From the NCBI GenBank assembly GCA_003427395.1, contig BFEA01000001.1:12014496-12035759 (forward strand): a stretch of DNA of 21,264 nt, given 5' to 3'. This DNA is from Chara braunii (lineage: Eukaryota > Streptophyta > Charophyceae > Charales > Characeae). Below are positions 8,890 to 17,710 of this stretch, in pieces. How positions within the stretch are numbered: position 1 is the first letter of the stretch; the number at the start of each line of letters is the position of its first letter. The translations under genes and the position numbers were made by a program. Below the pieces are notes generated by a model. It made no database searches and was not told the origin of the DNA. It saw nothing but the letters and a program-made list of their open reading frames with translations.

Positions 8890-8990
8890 TACACCAGTGG
8901 GTTAACCAGAATTACCACTGGGTGGCCTATTTATTCTGGTGAGCCACCGGGCGGTTCAGCTATCATTTGGAAACCTAGAACCGCCCTTCC
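8890..8990. repeat. Cluster of short perfect inverted repeats
   Basis: Three interleaved pairs were found. CCAGTGG (8894-8900) pairs with CCACTGG (8915-8921). CCAGAAT (8906-8912) pairs with ATTCTGG (8933-8939). GGGCGGTTC (8949-8957) pairs with GAACCGCCC (8978-8986). The first two overlap, so they are alternative folds. No gene or terminator is associated. Confidence 0.6.
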
Positions 8991-8999
8991 CCTACCAAC

Positions 9000-9890
9000 T
9001 GGTGACAGTAACTGCCGGTTATTGAACTTGAACATCTGTCAGGATTCAGGTGCTTTACTACTACAAAGTGCAGCTAAGCAAATCCGTCCCTCTCAGAAAT
9101 GAATGAATTGAGAAGCACACGAAGAAACAAAGGTAACTGGAAAAAAAAACCCCCTTTAAAGAATCAAAAAGAGAAAAGGTAACCGAACATGAAAACACAG
9201 AGAAACACACAACGGCAGTCTGCTATTGACCAGTTTTCTCAGGGTATCGCTAACTCTGGACGACGTGGTGAGTTCTTATCCATCAGTTAAATGCATCCTG
9301 GGCGGGCTCTTGTTGAGTCAGTGAAAGTCTGATAAAACAATCTGGCACAGTCGTGCTTTTTTTCTGTGGATGTGTATAGTGAGCATCACAACACACAAAA
9401 ATACAAAAAAAAATGAAGAAAGAGAAAGAAAAATATGGAAGCTCATGGAAAGGAATAAGACAAGAGACAAGAAGACATTGTCTTCCTCAGAAGTTTGTTC
9501 GAGTAATAGATTACGCTGACTTGATGGCTGCTGTTGTTCCGTATCGTGATTCTTTTATATGCAGGAGCCCAGCGAGCACTCGGCTGCAAGGAGGGCACGA
9601 AGGGAGAGGGTAAAGTTTTTGGCTCTGGGGTTCTTGACCGGGGGTAGCTGCCTGGTCACTGGCTTTGTGAAAGAAGGTCGGAGGGAGGGAGAGAGTGGGG
9701 GAGGGAAAGTTAAGTGTTGAACTCTGCAGTCTCTCTATCCAGGGAAAGGTCTGGCAGTAAGCTTGGTAACAGGCTGGGTGACACAAGATTCTTTGCTTGG
9801 TTGCATCTCACGGGTGTGGTGTCTGAGTGAGGAATTTCAGGCATGGTAGGTTGACTGTCTCCTTGGATTCATGTTGAAGATTGTTTTGAC
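9000..9890. other. Gene-free stretch upstream of the exon candidate
   Basis: A-rich runs occur at about 9139-9147 and 9405-9413. A TTTTATATG word at about 9554 is a weak TATA candidate but lies 340 bp before the ATG at 9894. Otherwise nothing was recognised. Confidence 0.35.
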
Positions 9891-9893
9891 AAA

Positions 9894-10328
9894 ATGGTGC
9901 ATGGACTTCAAAGGGAAATCAACTGCGAGGATGGGGACAATGTTTGCGGACTCAGAGATGTGGTTGAAGTGAATTCAACAGCAGCTATGAATGGCAATAG
10001 AGCTAGTTATGATGGGGGGGGTTCTCTTTCCTCTATAGCGGATAGCATAGAGCATTTGGATGTGACGGCAACATCAAGTGATGGGCTTGCGAAGAATGAG
10101 AATGGGAGTTATTACAATATGACAAGCATGGGAGGTGCAGGCACCCGACATGGGGAGAGGGAGGTGGATGAGGAAGACGAGGTGGTTCTAGTAAGCAGTA
10201 GGGGAAAGGAGAGAGGTCGTGGTGAGATTTGGTCCCCATCACAGTCTAGGAGTGAAATGCTGAGGCTTAAGGAGGAGAAAGAAGGCCAGGAGTGTGAACA
10301 TGCACGGGCACGTGACGAGCAATTGCAG
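9894..10328 (+). CDS. Candidate first coding exon, unknown protein
   Basis: The ATG has A at -3 and G at +4 (ACAAAATGG). It opens 145 hydrophilic codons rich in Glu, Asp, Ser, Gly and Arg, with an acidic patch (EREVDEEDEVV, about residues 98-108) and a charged, possibly helical end (MLRLKEEKEGQECEHARARD, about 122-141). At 10328 the reading meets CAG followed by GTTAGA, a usable splice donor in phase 0. Beyond it the frame runs on to 10574, but the composition turns pyrimidine-rich with Cys/Pro/Leu runs, as in an intron. No known domain was recognised and no following exon was identified. It has no similarity to the gypsy pieces. It could be a real host gene start, a gene fragment, or a chance open frame. 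Confidence 0.4.
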
Positions 10329-10329
10329 G

Positions 10330-11315
10330 TTAGAAATGAATGCTTTGTTCGCCATTTTCCCTCTTCCCTGATTTGTATCAATTGCTTGCCTCCTCTTACC
10401 CCCTGTTCCCTCCCTCCCTGCCCTTTGGCCTCTTTCTTTGTCTGTGCGACTCCTTTTCTTCCACACCTTGTTAAAGGGGGTGCTGGAAAACTTTGCGATT
10501 TGCATCGCTTTGCTTCTGAATATGCCCTTAGTCCCGGGCAGATGAGAAATCAGCGATGGAGAGCATGCTGGTGATTGGTAGCAAGATGTATGGCAGAAGC
10601 AAAGGGAATGAACGTTCACCAGGAGGGTTTAAATCCAGCGCAGGAACATGCATCTGAAGTCTGAGTCAGGGCAGGACATGAAAAATAGTTCTGCAGGTTC
10701 GCAGAGTCCATCAACATGGCCCTCAGTCTGGCAGAATATAGTCCAGTCTGTGTCGTAGTCAATGACCTGGAAATCACTACAGAGTCACAGAATGGAGTAG
10801 AATCAGCATTGCAAATAGTTCAAGGGTCGTAACTTTTGACCAATCGAAAGTTCAGGGGTCAAAAGTTGGATGTACAGCCTCTGAAAAAGTCTCTAGAAGT
10901 TCCAAAAAAAAAAAGAAAAAAAAGGTTGCCAGGCTTTGGTTTAAGGGTCAAATCGAGGTGCCCAGGGCCTCTGGAAATCAAAGTAATCCCTAGGAAAATC
11001 AACAATCAGGCCCAACCCGGGTGCAAAAGCCAAATATTTCTCAGAAAGTCAACCACGGCCACAGATCACACACAACTGAGAGGCTCAATGCAGTTTCTGT
11101 GAGCTTCCAGAGCTCACCTGGTCAAGGCGCACTCTGGCCACAACATTCTTGCCTTTTCAGACGGCGAAATCTCAGCCATTTGAGGAGGCAACCTGAGGAA
11201 GGCCAAGTAGAGTCAAAACAAAAGTCTGGGCCTGCGCAGCTCGTGCATTCATTCTGCCAGCTCCTGTTGGAGTCCTGCTGGGAGCCAGTGCCCAAGGACT
11301 GTGGAGAGAATGAGA
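10330..11315. other. Stretch without identified exons
   Basis: It starts with pyrimidine-rich, intron-like DNA (10350-10480). A pyrimidine stretch ending in CAG near 11160 (TTGCCTTTTCAG) is a possible acceptor, but the sequence after it soon meets stops and shows no family. Apart from the hairpin at 10831, nothing else was seen. Confidence 0.35.
10831..10867. repeat. Perfect 11-bp inverted repeat
   Basis: AACTTTTGACC (10831-10841) faces GGTCAAAAGTT (10857-10867) across 15 nt. The cores TTGACC and GGTCAA contain the TTGAC word of plant W-box sites, but that may be chance. Confidence 0.75.
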
Positions 11316-11319
11316 GGCT

Positions 11320-11690
11320 GCCATAGCTAGAACGGGAGAGCGTGGTAGCAATAGCAAGTAGGAGGTGCTGATGCATGATAGCTGAGAGTGAGAGTAAGGA
11401 GAGCTATGAGGTAGAGTCCAAGGCTTTAGGGAAGAGGAAGCTTACCTGAAGTGTACTTTCCTGGAGTGCTCAGCCATAGCTGCTGCAGATCTGATAGGAG
11501 GAGGTAACCATTGTAGAAGGGTTGGCAAGGAGTTTGAGGAAGCCTACCTGTTGGCTGGCAGCCATAGCTACCTAGACTTCATTCTGTTGACAGTTATTCT
11601 ACGAAGAGAGAGTTAGGCTCTGGTGTTGGAAAGGTCCAGGGATGAAAGTGAAGGTCACCATAGCTTCAGGGTGGCAGTGTGGGCATGAAC
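11320..11690. repeat. Degenerate ~90-105-bp repeat with CCATAGCT words
   Basis: GCCATAGCT recurs at 11320, 11473 and 11561, and ACCATAGCT at 11657. GAGGAAGCYTACCTG recurs at 11434 and 11536. The word order and spacing (about 88-105 bp) suggest an old tandem array. TACCTG words here read CAGGTA on the minus strand and mimic splice donors (also at about 11805 and 11985), but no coding exon next to them was recognised. Confidence 0.4.
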
Positions 11691-11984
11691 GAAGAACAGG
11701 ACTCCATACTGCTTCAGAAGATAGACATAATCATTCCAAGTTCCAGCGTTATTCCACCAGCCTGGGATAGACCAGTGCTGTAGAGAGATGGTCTGAACCT
11801 GTGTTTACCTGGATGGATATCCAGCAAAATGGCGCCCTGGTACTTCCCAAGAGTCGTGGCAGCATGCACGCTGGGACTCTGAAAAAGTGGCTGGGAAACG
11901 TACTGGTGGTTAAATTTCAGAAGAAACGGTGATGAACTTGAGATATCATACTAGAACTGGCAGTCCCATGGTAATACCGAACTT

Positions 11985-12062
11985 ACCTGATTTGGTCAGG
12001 ATTTGAACTCTGGCCTGTTAATCAAACAATGAAGTGGTTTACCACTAAGCCACTCGAGCGGC
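11985..12062 (-). ncRNA. Degenerate tRNA-like / SINE head
   Basis: On the minus strand, TGGCTTAGTGGTAA (12052-12039) matches the pol III A box. GAGTTCAAATCC (about 12010-11999) matches the B box at roughly the spacing found in a tRNA. A D-arm GTGG/CCAC and a T-arm-like GGCCAG/CTGACC stem (one mismatch) can form, with a possible anticodon arm TTGT/ACAG between. The 7-bp acceptor stem does not pair, so it is not a functional tRNA. A tRNA-derived SINE head or a tRNA pseudogene fits best. The 3' end of any SINE body toward lower coordinates was not identified. Confidence 0.45.
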
Positions 12063-12064
12063 GA

Positions 12065-12090
12065 CATGGTGCAGGGCATGGTGCAGGGTT
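12065..12090. repeat. 12-bp direct repeat CATGGTGCAGGG
   Basis: Two copies of CATGGTGCAGGG lie at 12065-12076 and 12079-12090, beside the tRNA-like sequence. Confidence 0.7.
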
Positions 12091-12391
12091 CAGCACCCCG
12101 ATATTCCCAGAAAATGCAGTCACAAAGGAAAAAGCACTCCTATGTTCCACGTTCTAGACGTAAGGGGCGCGAGGTGATATGTCGCGCCGGTTCGCGTCTG
12201 TGCCGCGTGAAGTTATGCGCATGAGCCCACGACAGGGCCACACAACGATGTGGCTACCTGCAGCGACCAGTGTGCATGATGGTGGGAAGGGCAACGAAGG
12301 TACGAGGGAGGAAGGATGATCGAGGGCGGAGGCCGAGGAGGGAGGATGAGGGAGAACCATGAGGGGGATGGACGGCCAGGAGGGAGGAGGA

Positions 12392-12636
12392 GGGGGGAGG
12401 GAGGAGAAATAGAAAGTGGATGAGAGCTGCTTGTCAAAAGGCATGCTCCCTTCATTCGGACTGGAATGCGATTTGTATACATTCATGATGACGGGCATTG
12501 TGTTCAGGGGATAAGGGGGGAGGGAGGAGAGAGAAAGTGGATGAGAGCTGCTTGTCAAAAGGCATGCTCCCTTCATTCGGACTGGAATGCAATTTGTATA
12601 CATTCATGATGATGGGGCATTGTGTTCAGGGGATAA
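12392..12636. repeat. ~123-bp tandem duplication
   Basis: Copies at 12392-12514 and 12515-12636 are nearly identical from AGTGGATGAGAGCTGC to TTCAGGGGATAA. Differences are a few substitutions and 1-2-bp indels. The flanking DNA is G/A-rich. Open frames running through it are side effects of the composition. Confidence 0.9.
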
Positions 12637-12739
12637 CTCAGGGCTTTTCTTCGATGCATCTGAATGGACACAAGGGAAAGGAGGGGAGGGAGGGGGGGGG
12701 ACGCATGCGACGTTACAGCACCTTCACGTCTTTTGCTAC

Positions 12740-12900
12740 GAGGAGGATGGAGGAGGAGGAGGAGGAGGACTGCGAGAGAATGGAGCTGGAGGCCGAGCAG
12801 AAGAATTGCGAGGAGGAATGCAGGAGCATGGAAGGGAGGAGGAGAACTGCATGCAGGATGGAGGAGTAGGAGGAGGCTGCAATGGAGGAGGAGGAGGAGG
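12740..12900. repeat. Interrupted (GGA)n purine tract
   Basis: GGA/GAG triplet runs at 12740-12769 and 12858-12900 are joined by G/A-rich DNA. The strand asymmetry gives long open frames in several phases (poly-Glu, poly-Arg/Gly, poly-Ser, poly-Pro), which argues against any one being a gene. Confidence 0.85.
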
Positions 12901-12901
12901 T

Positions 12902-12981
12902 TGACACTTTGGCAAGAACGGGGCTGACACATCATCAAGAACAGGATTGACACGTCAGCAAGGAGGGGGCTGACACGTGTT
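12902..12981 (+). repeat. 23-bp tandem repeat with TGACACGT cores
   Basis: TGACAC starts at 12902, 12925, 12948 and 12971, an exact 23-bp spacing. The first three units are complete and the fourth is partial. The third carries TGACACGTCAGCA and the fourth TGACACGTGTT, with ACGT and CACGTG (G-box) cores of the type bound by plant bZIP and bHLH factors. Unit 1 (TGACACTTTGGC) lacks the core, so binding is only a possibility. Confidence 0.75.
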
Positions 12982-12984
12982 CTG

Positions 12985-13705
12985 TTCTGTGAGGAGGGGT
13001 GAGAAAAAGGAAAAAGAGAAGGGCAGGAAACCACGACCTGTGCTCGCCGAGGTGATGGCAGAGGTGACGGCAGGTGGTGGAGTGCTTATGAAGAAGAAAG
13101 CTACAGGGGATAGAAGATGGGGAGGATGACGGGCATAAAGAAGATGGATCGGGGAGGAGGAGGAGGTGGAAGAGCCAACTGCCATTTTGTTTCTTTTTTA
13201 TTCGGACTGATTACCCTTGCGGATACACACAAAAAGGAAAGGAAAACGAGAAAAAATACATGCCAGATGCAGCGGCTATAGTAGTGACTGTGCGTTCTGT
13301 TTTTTTGGGGTGCAGCAAGAAAACACATCCTCTCTCTCTCTCCATGCTGTATTATTGAACGCGCGTGCGGGAGCGATGGAAAAAGAGATGTGATACTGCC
13401 AGAAAGAATACTGCACGGCCTCCGTGAGTCAACAAAGATGGCACTACAGCAAGCTATGGAAGAGAGTTGAGAGAAGAGAGAGAGCGTGATAGTGAGGCTG
13501 CGTTGCAGTGTCGGGTTCCAGTTGTCCTCTCCTGCTGAAACGCAAGATACTCGAACTGCTGCATGTGTAATATAATGAATGTCCTCCCCTCTTCTTCCCC
13601 CTCACGCGGTCCGCACACATTTTAAAGATACAAACAGATGCCCGCTGCTGCTATGCCTGCGGTATGCACATGCTCCTCCTGACCACACCACAAAAGAAAA
13701 AGCGC
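12985..13705. other. Gene-free stretch with simple repeats
   Basis: There is a (TC)n run at about 13329-13343 and GA-rich DNA at about 13465-13490. Nothing else was recognised. Confidence 0.45.
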
Positions 13706-13707
13706 AT

Positions 13708-13800
13708 GGCCCTTGGCACGGCCATGCAGTATTATGCAGGCTGGGCGGTGTCATGTGGCGTGGGTGATACCATGCAGGCTGGGCGGTATCACGTGGAGTG
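13708..13800. repeat. Degenerate ~19-bp minisatellite, cluster 2
   Basis: The cluster opens with GGCCCTTGGCACGGCCA (13708-13724), as cluster 1 does. Units such as GTATTATGCAGGCTGGGCG and GTGTCATGTGGCGTGGGTG follow, and the last unit runs into the 108-bp duplication. Confidence 0.7.
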
Positions 13801-13992
13801 TGGTTGCACCTGGTGGAGTGAGACATACTATGCAGACTAGATGGTACGCGCACACATGCACAACAAATTACAAAACACACACTTGGCTGGGCGGTATCAT
13901 GTGGAGTGTGGTTGCACCTGGCCGAGTGAGACATACTATGCAGACTGGATGGTACGCGCACACATGCACAACAAATTACAAAACACACACTT
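13777..13992. repeat. 108-bp tandem duplication
   Basis: Copies at 13777-13884 and 13885-13992 differ at about four positions. Each begins with a minisatellite unit (GGCTGGGCGGTATC) and ends in ACAAATTACAAAACACACAC. The period is 36 codons, so frames on both strands stay open through both copies without implying a protein. Confidence 0.95.
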
Positions 13993-14116
13993 AGGCATAA
14001 ACCGCCCTGGGGACAGCTATGGCATTTGATGGTATATCACACGCTCCCACCCAGAAAAAGAGAGACATGGCCACAGAGGGGGAACCAAAAACCATGGCCA
14101 ACAGCAGGCAGGATTT

Positions 14117-14296
14117 GGCCCTTGCCACGGCCAGGCTGTGTTATGTTGGCTGAGTGGTATTATGTGGCCTGGTGATACTATTCGGATTGAGTCGTACTGC
14201 AGGGGATTGGTGGTATCCGGGCAGTACTATGTGGGGTGGCTTATACCAAGTGGACTCGGTGGCGGGGAGGTATTATGCAGCCTTAAACCACCAGTA
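14117..14296. repeat. Degenerate ~19-bp minisatellite, cluster 3
   Basis: The cluster opens with GGCCCTTGCCACGGCCA (14117-14133). Units such as GTATTATGTGGCCTGGTG, ATACTATTCGGATTGAGTC and GTACTATGTGGGGTGGCTT follow. It ends at the reverse copy of GTACTGGTGGTTTAAG (14282-14297). Confidence 0.7.
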
Positions 14297-14426
14297 CTTG
14301 GGCCAGCTATCGGCCGCGGGAAAAAAATAGAGGAGAAACGTTTCTAGTCGGATGAATATGGGCGCTCCTGTAGTAGCCCGTACGTTTCCTAAAATCATGG
14401 CGCGTTAACGGGCACGACTCTAGGAA

Positions 14427-14600
14427 GTACTGGTGGTGTAAGAATACTATGTAGGTTGGGTGGCACTTGCAGGTCATACTATGTGGACTGCGTGGTATAA
14501 TGTGGCCCAGGAGATACTATGTAGGTCGGTACTACCACGTGGTGTGGGTCAGAGTATGTGGACATTGTGGAGTGGATAGCAGGTGGGCGATGGTGCATGG
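14427..14600. repeat. Degenerate ~19-bp minisatellite, cluster 4
   Basis: Units such as ATACTATGTAGGTTGGGTG, ATACTATGTGGACTGCGTG, GTATAATGTGGCCCAGGAG and ATACTATGTAGGTCG follow a near copy of GTACTGGTGGTTTAAG at 14427. This cluster lacks the GGCCCTTG opener. Confidence 0.65.
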
Positions 14601-14914
14601 ACTGGGTGGTGCAAACGCCCCCCCCCCAAAAAAAAAAACTCAAGAAAAACAAAAAATTAAAAAAAGTGAAGCCCATGTGTTTGAGGCGCAGACGAGGACT
14701 TCCTAGATGTATTTGACGACGTTTACGGCCTGGCCTGGATGCACATGACCGCAATACGTGGACTGGGTGGTGCAAACGACCCCCACAAAAAACACTCAAA
14801 CAAACAAAAAAAAAAAATAGCCAAGTCCATGTGCTTGAGGCACACATGAGGACTTTTGTAGATGTATTTGACCGTGTTTACAGCTTGGCCTGGATGCACA
14901 CGACCCCAATTACA
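14598..14914. repeat. 161-bp tandem duplication
   Basis: Copies at 14598-14758 and 14759-14914 both start TGGACTGGGTGGTGCAAACG. An A-rich stretch follows, then GAGGACTT, TAGATGTATTTGAC and GGCCTGGATGCACA. Divergence is higher than in the 108-bp pair. The start of each unit is itself minisatellite-like (GGACTGGGTGG). Confidence 0.85.
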
Positions 14915-15470
14915 TCCACGTTTTAAGTTGAAATAATCCTCTTGTGAGTATGCCTTGAATGTTACGCCCATCAACTGTTGACAGGCAGACCTGAGTTCGA
15001 ACTCTGTGGGCGAATGTAAGAAAACACATGTGAGGGCGTACTCTTCTGGCAATCGGGTTGCAAATAGTTGGGTCTCTTCTCTCAATGGGCCTCCTTTGCA
15101 CTTGTATTCAAACATGCCAGGAAAAACAGCAAAGACGACATACTCACACAGCCTCGGGTTGTGTTTACAGTGGACCTGAGCACAGATGACGAAAGTCCGC
15201 GTCAGGCCAGTAAGCGACGCAGATGAAGAAACAACAACAACAACAAGAAATGAACTCGGCCTGCAACAGAAAGTACACCAAAGACGGTGTGCTTTCACCA
15301 GCTTGATCTTAAATGTGTCTGCCCGCCGGGCGGACCTGCACGTTGTCGGGCGCTGCAGTCCCACACGCTGTGGCAAGCAATGGTTCATAACAATGGTCTT
15401 GACATCCAACAAGTCACAGTTGGTCTCATTTTCTCCCGTCAGACTCTATCTGCGACGTGCTCGTGTATCC
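14915..15470. other. Stretch without identified genes
   Basis: It contains one more CTTGTATTCAAACATG word (15097-15116), a palindrome GAGTTCGAACTC (about 14993) and a CAA run (about 15229-15247). A 229-codon minus-strand open frame (15412-14723) overlaps the 161-bp duplication and poly-A runs and has no domain, so it is not called. Confidence 0.4.
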
Positions 15471-16265
15471 CTGACCACTGTCTACCTTCACAGCTGTCCT
15501 CTACTTTCCTCCTCTCACAGTTCCTTTCTCTTGTTCGTCTTCTTTTCTGTCTCCGACATCTGTTCTTCTAATTTCTCGTACATCTTACTCCTACCCGTGC
15601 ACATGTTTTCCCCCTCCGTGGTTTTTTCCTCTTGTTGCGCTTTGTCTCCTTGTTCTTCTACTACATGCTCTCCTGCTGTCCTGTCTACTGCCCTGTGTGA
15701 AACCTTAGCTGGGCAAATGTTTTGGAAGAATCAGCAGGGAAAGAAGACTCTGCTGCGCTTGACCCCAGTTTGATTCTGTGAAATGACTTAAGAGGTGTAT
15801 AATAAGTGGGGGCGCTGCATCACAAGTGGGGTCGCCATCCTCATTCAGTACCATGTTCTGGGGGGGCGTGCCTGCCAAGTGCACCTCCCTCCTCTTTTTC
15901 TTTTTCTTCTTCTTCTCGTTCTTCTTCTTCATGGTCCCCCCCTTCGCCCGGGGTGAGTTTGTCTTAGTCCTCCTCCACGCATTTGCCTTCATCATTCTCG
16001 CACACTCTCATCTTGGTCTTCTCCACACTCGCGATCCGCCTCCCATTCGTGACCGTCTCCTTTTGTTGTGCGCGCTCGTCTGTGCTCCCTTGGTCTTCAA
16101 ACAACACTCCCACATACGCGTTTGTCTTCCTTCTTGTAGTCGTCTTCCTCCTCCTAGTTGTCTTCCCCTATTCGTAACTTCCTGTTCCTACCCTGCGCTT
16201 CCTTCGTGCTCTTTGTTTCCATCTCCATCCCTCCCTAGTCTCTTTCTTCACGTGCCTCCGCGGTT
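15470..16265 (+). repeat. Pyrimidine-rich low-complexity tract
   Basis: This is about 800 bp of T/C-biased DNA on the plus strand, with TTC and CTT runs (15897-15932) and a 6-G run near 15858. It directly abuts the first recognisable codons of the plus-strand gypsy remnant, so the 5' part of that element (LTR, gag, protease) is missing or unrecognisable. Confidence 0.7.
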
Positions 16266-16267
16266 GT

Positions 16268-17130
16268 ATGTCTGCGCAATTGTTTGATAACTACTGTAAA
16301 CAAAACAGAGAGGAGGGTATGTGTCTAGTATTTGTCTATGAGAAAGGGGAGGCCGTGAAAGCGCCCTCAGAGATAGAAGCTATCGTCGATAAGCATCCGG
16401 ACCTCTTCGAAGAGCCATAAGAGGTAGTAGAAAGCAACATCGTCCATGCTCTAGAAATGATGCCTGGAAGCAAAAAGTCGAAGGGTAGGATCTCCAGGAT
16501 GGCTCCCGCAGAGTTGAACGAGCTCCGCCGCCACCTGAAAGATCTAACCAAAAGCGGCTGGATCCGGCCTAGTACATCTCCCTATGGTGCCCCAGTTTTA
16601 TTCGTTCCTAAGAAAGGTGGGTCATCGAGGATGTGCATATAGGGGACTCAATGCCATCATTGGCAAAAACGTTGAGCCTGTACCCCGCATCGACGACCTG
16701 TTGGATAGGGTGTAGGCATGTAGGTACTTACGAATATTAGATCCAAAATTCGGCTACCATAAAATTGCTATCAAACCTGAGGATCAACACAAAACTGCTT
16801 TCCAGACCTGGTACAGTCTGTACGAGTTTTTGGTGATGCTTTTCGACTTGTGCAATGAACCAGGAACATTCCAACACACCATGAACAAGATTTTCTATGA
16901 CCACTTAGATAAGTTTATCATCGTGTACCTCGACGACATCGTCATGCGCAGCATGTGGACATTGTGCTTGGCCTCCTTTGACAACACAGGTTTAAAATAA
17001 ACTTGGAGAAATGCAAGTTCGGTCACACCAAGATGTTAGACTTGGGTCATGAAATCTTTGTGGATAGTTTAAGGCTTAAAGATGCAAAGGTGGCTAGTAT
17101 TAGGGGCTGGCCACGACCTCAGTCTGTGAC
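16268..17130 (+). pseudogene. Ty3/gypsy reverse transcriptase (broken)
   Basis: The linker (QLFDNYCKQNREEG, HPDLFEEP) is followed by the RT proper: MAPAELNELRRHL, SGWIRPSTSPYGAPVLFVPKK, RIDDLLDRV, the motif A stretch LDPKFGYHKI (16737-16766) with its Asp, GTFQHTMNKIF, and the catalytic YLDD at 16926-16937. Downstream, KINLEKCKFGHTKM and RGWPRPQSV mark the end of the palm/thumb. In-frame stops occur near 16420 and 16714, with a 1-nt shift near 16640 (MCI). Part of the segment after YLDDIV is missing. After RGWPRPQSV the usual YYRRFI stretch is absent, so a small deletion lies near 17130. Catalytic residues are intact; the frame is not. Confidence 0.9.
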
Positions 17131-17134
17131 ATAG

Positions 17135-17710
17135 CACAATCGCTACGCCCTTGACGGACCTCACGCGCCTTTACACCCTATTATGGGAGTGGACAAATGA
17201 TTGTGAGAAAGCCTTCAACCGATTGAAGAATGCTCTTACGCATCATGAGGTTTTGAAACTTCCGGATCCTGAGAAGCCATTCATCATGACGACCGACGCA
17301 AGCCAGTATGACATTGGCACGGTTTTGCAGCAATACAAGGGGAAGAAGTTAAGGCCGATTGAGTACATGAGCAAAAAGATGTCCTCACAGAAGTTAGCGA
17401 GTCCACATATGAGCGGGAACTCTATGCCCTCTATAAGGCCTTGACACATTGGAGGCATTACCTGTTGGGCGCTCTATGCCCTTTATAAGGCCTTGACACA
17501 TTGGAGGCATTACCTGTTGGGCAGATTCTTCATTGTGAGATCTGACCGTCAGACCCTTCGATGGATCAAGATGCAGCCGATCCTCTCTTATGCTCTCAAA
17601 AGGTGGAACGAAGTCATAGATCAATATGACTTTCGCCTTGAGTACTTGAAGGGGGAGTTCAACAAGGTTGCGGATGGTCTTTCACGAAGGGCCGATTACT
17701 CGGGTGCGCT
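17135..17710 (+). pseudogene. Ty3/gypsy RNase H (broken)
   Basis: PLTDLTRL, CEKAFNRLKNAL, VLKLPDPEKPF and TTDASQYDIGTVLQQ (first Asp) are followed by RPIEYMSKKM. A 1-nt shift near 17402 then moves the YERELYALYKAL segment with the catalytic Glu into another frame. A 52-bp tandem duplication (17420-17523) repeats LYALYKALTHWRHYLLG. RSDRQTLRWI (third Asp) and the end FNKVADGLSRR follow. All three acidic residues of the usual set are visible, but not in one frame. Confidence 0.88.
17420..17523 (+). repeat. 52-bp tandem duplication inside RNase H
   Basis: CTCTATGCCCT begins at 17420 and again at 17472, and CCTGTTGGGC ends both copies. There is one difference (CTCTATAAGG/CTTTATAAGG). Because 52 is not a multiple of three it shifts the frame, and the second copy restores the reading used by the open frame from 17493. 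Confidence 0.95.

Noticed and set aside
10836-11102. Basic open frame with a PKKKRKKR stretch resembling a nuclear localisation signal
   Set aside because: The basic run comes from an A-rich tract (about 10900-10922). The frame has no domain, and its start lies within the 11-bp hairpin.
12498-12930. Poly-Glu, poly-Ser and poly-Pro open frames over the GGA tract
   Set aside because: Several phases on both strands stay open because of the GGA triplets, so none stands out as coding.
13602-13994. Open frames with a repeated 36-residue unit
   Set aside because: The 108-bp duplication is a multiple of three, which keeps frames open on both strands. The unit is minisatellite DNA.
14964-15015. Possible small tRNA around GAGTTCGAACTC with CGCCCA/TGGGCG ends
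   Set aside because: The span is only about 48 nt, with no A box or D arm. The B-box likeness comes from a palindrome.
14723-15412. 229-codon minus-strand open frame
   Set aside because: It crosses the 161-bp tandem duplication and poly-A runs, has no domain, and its composition follows the repeats.
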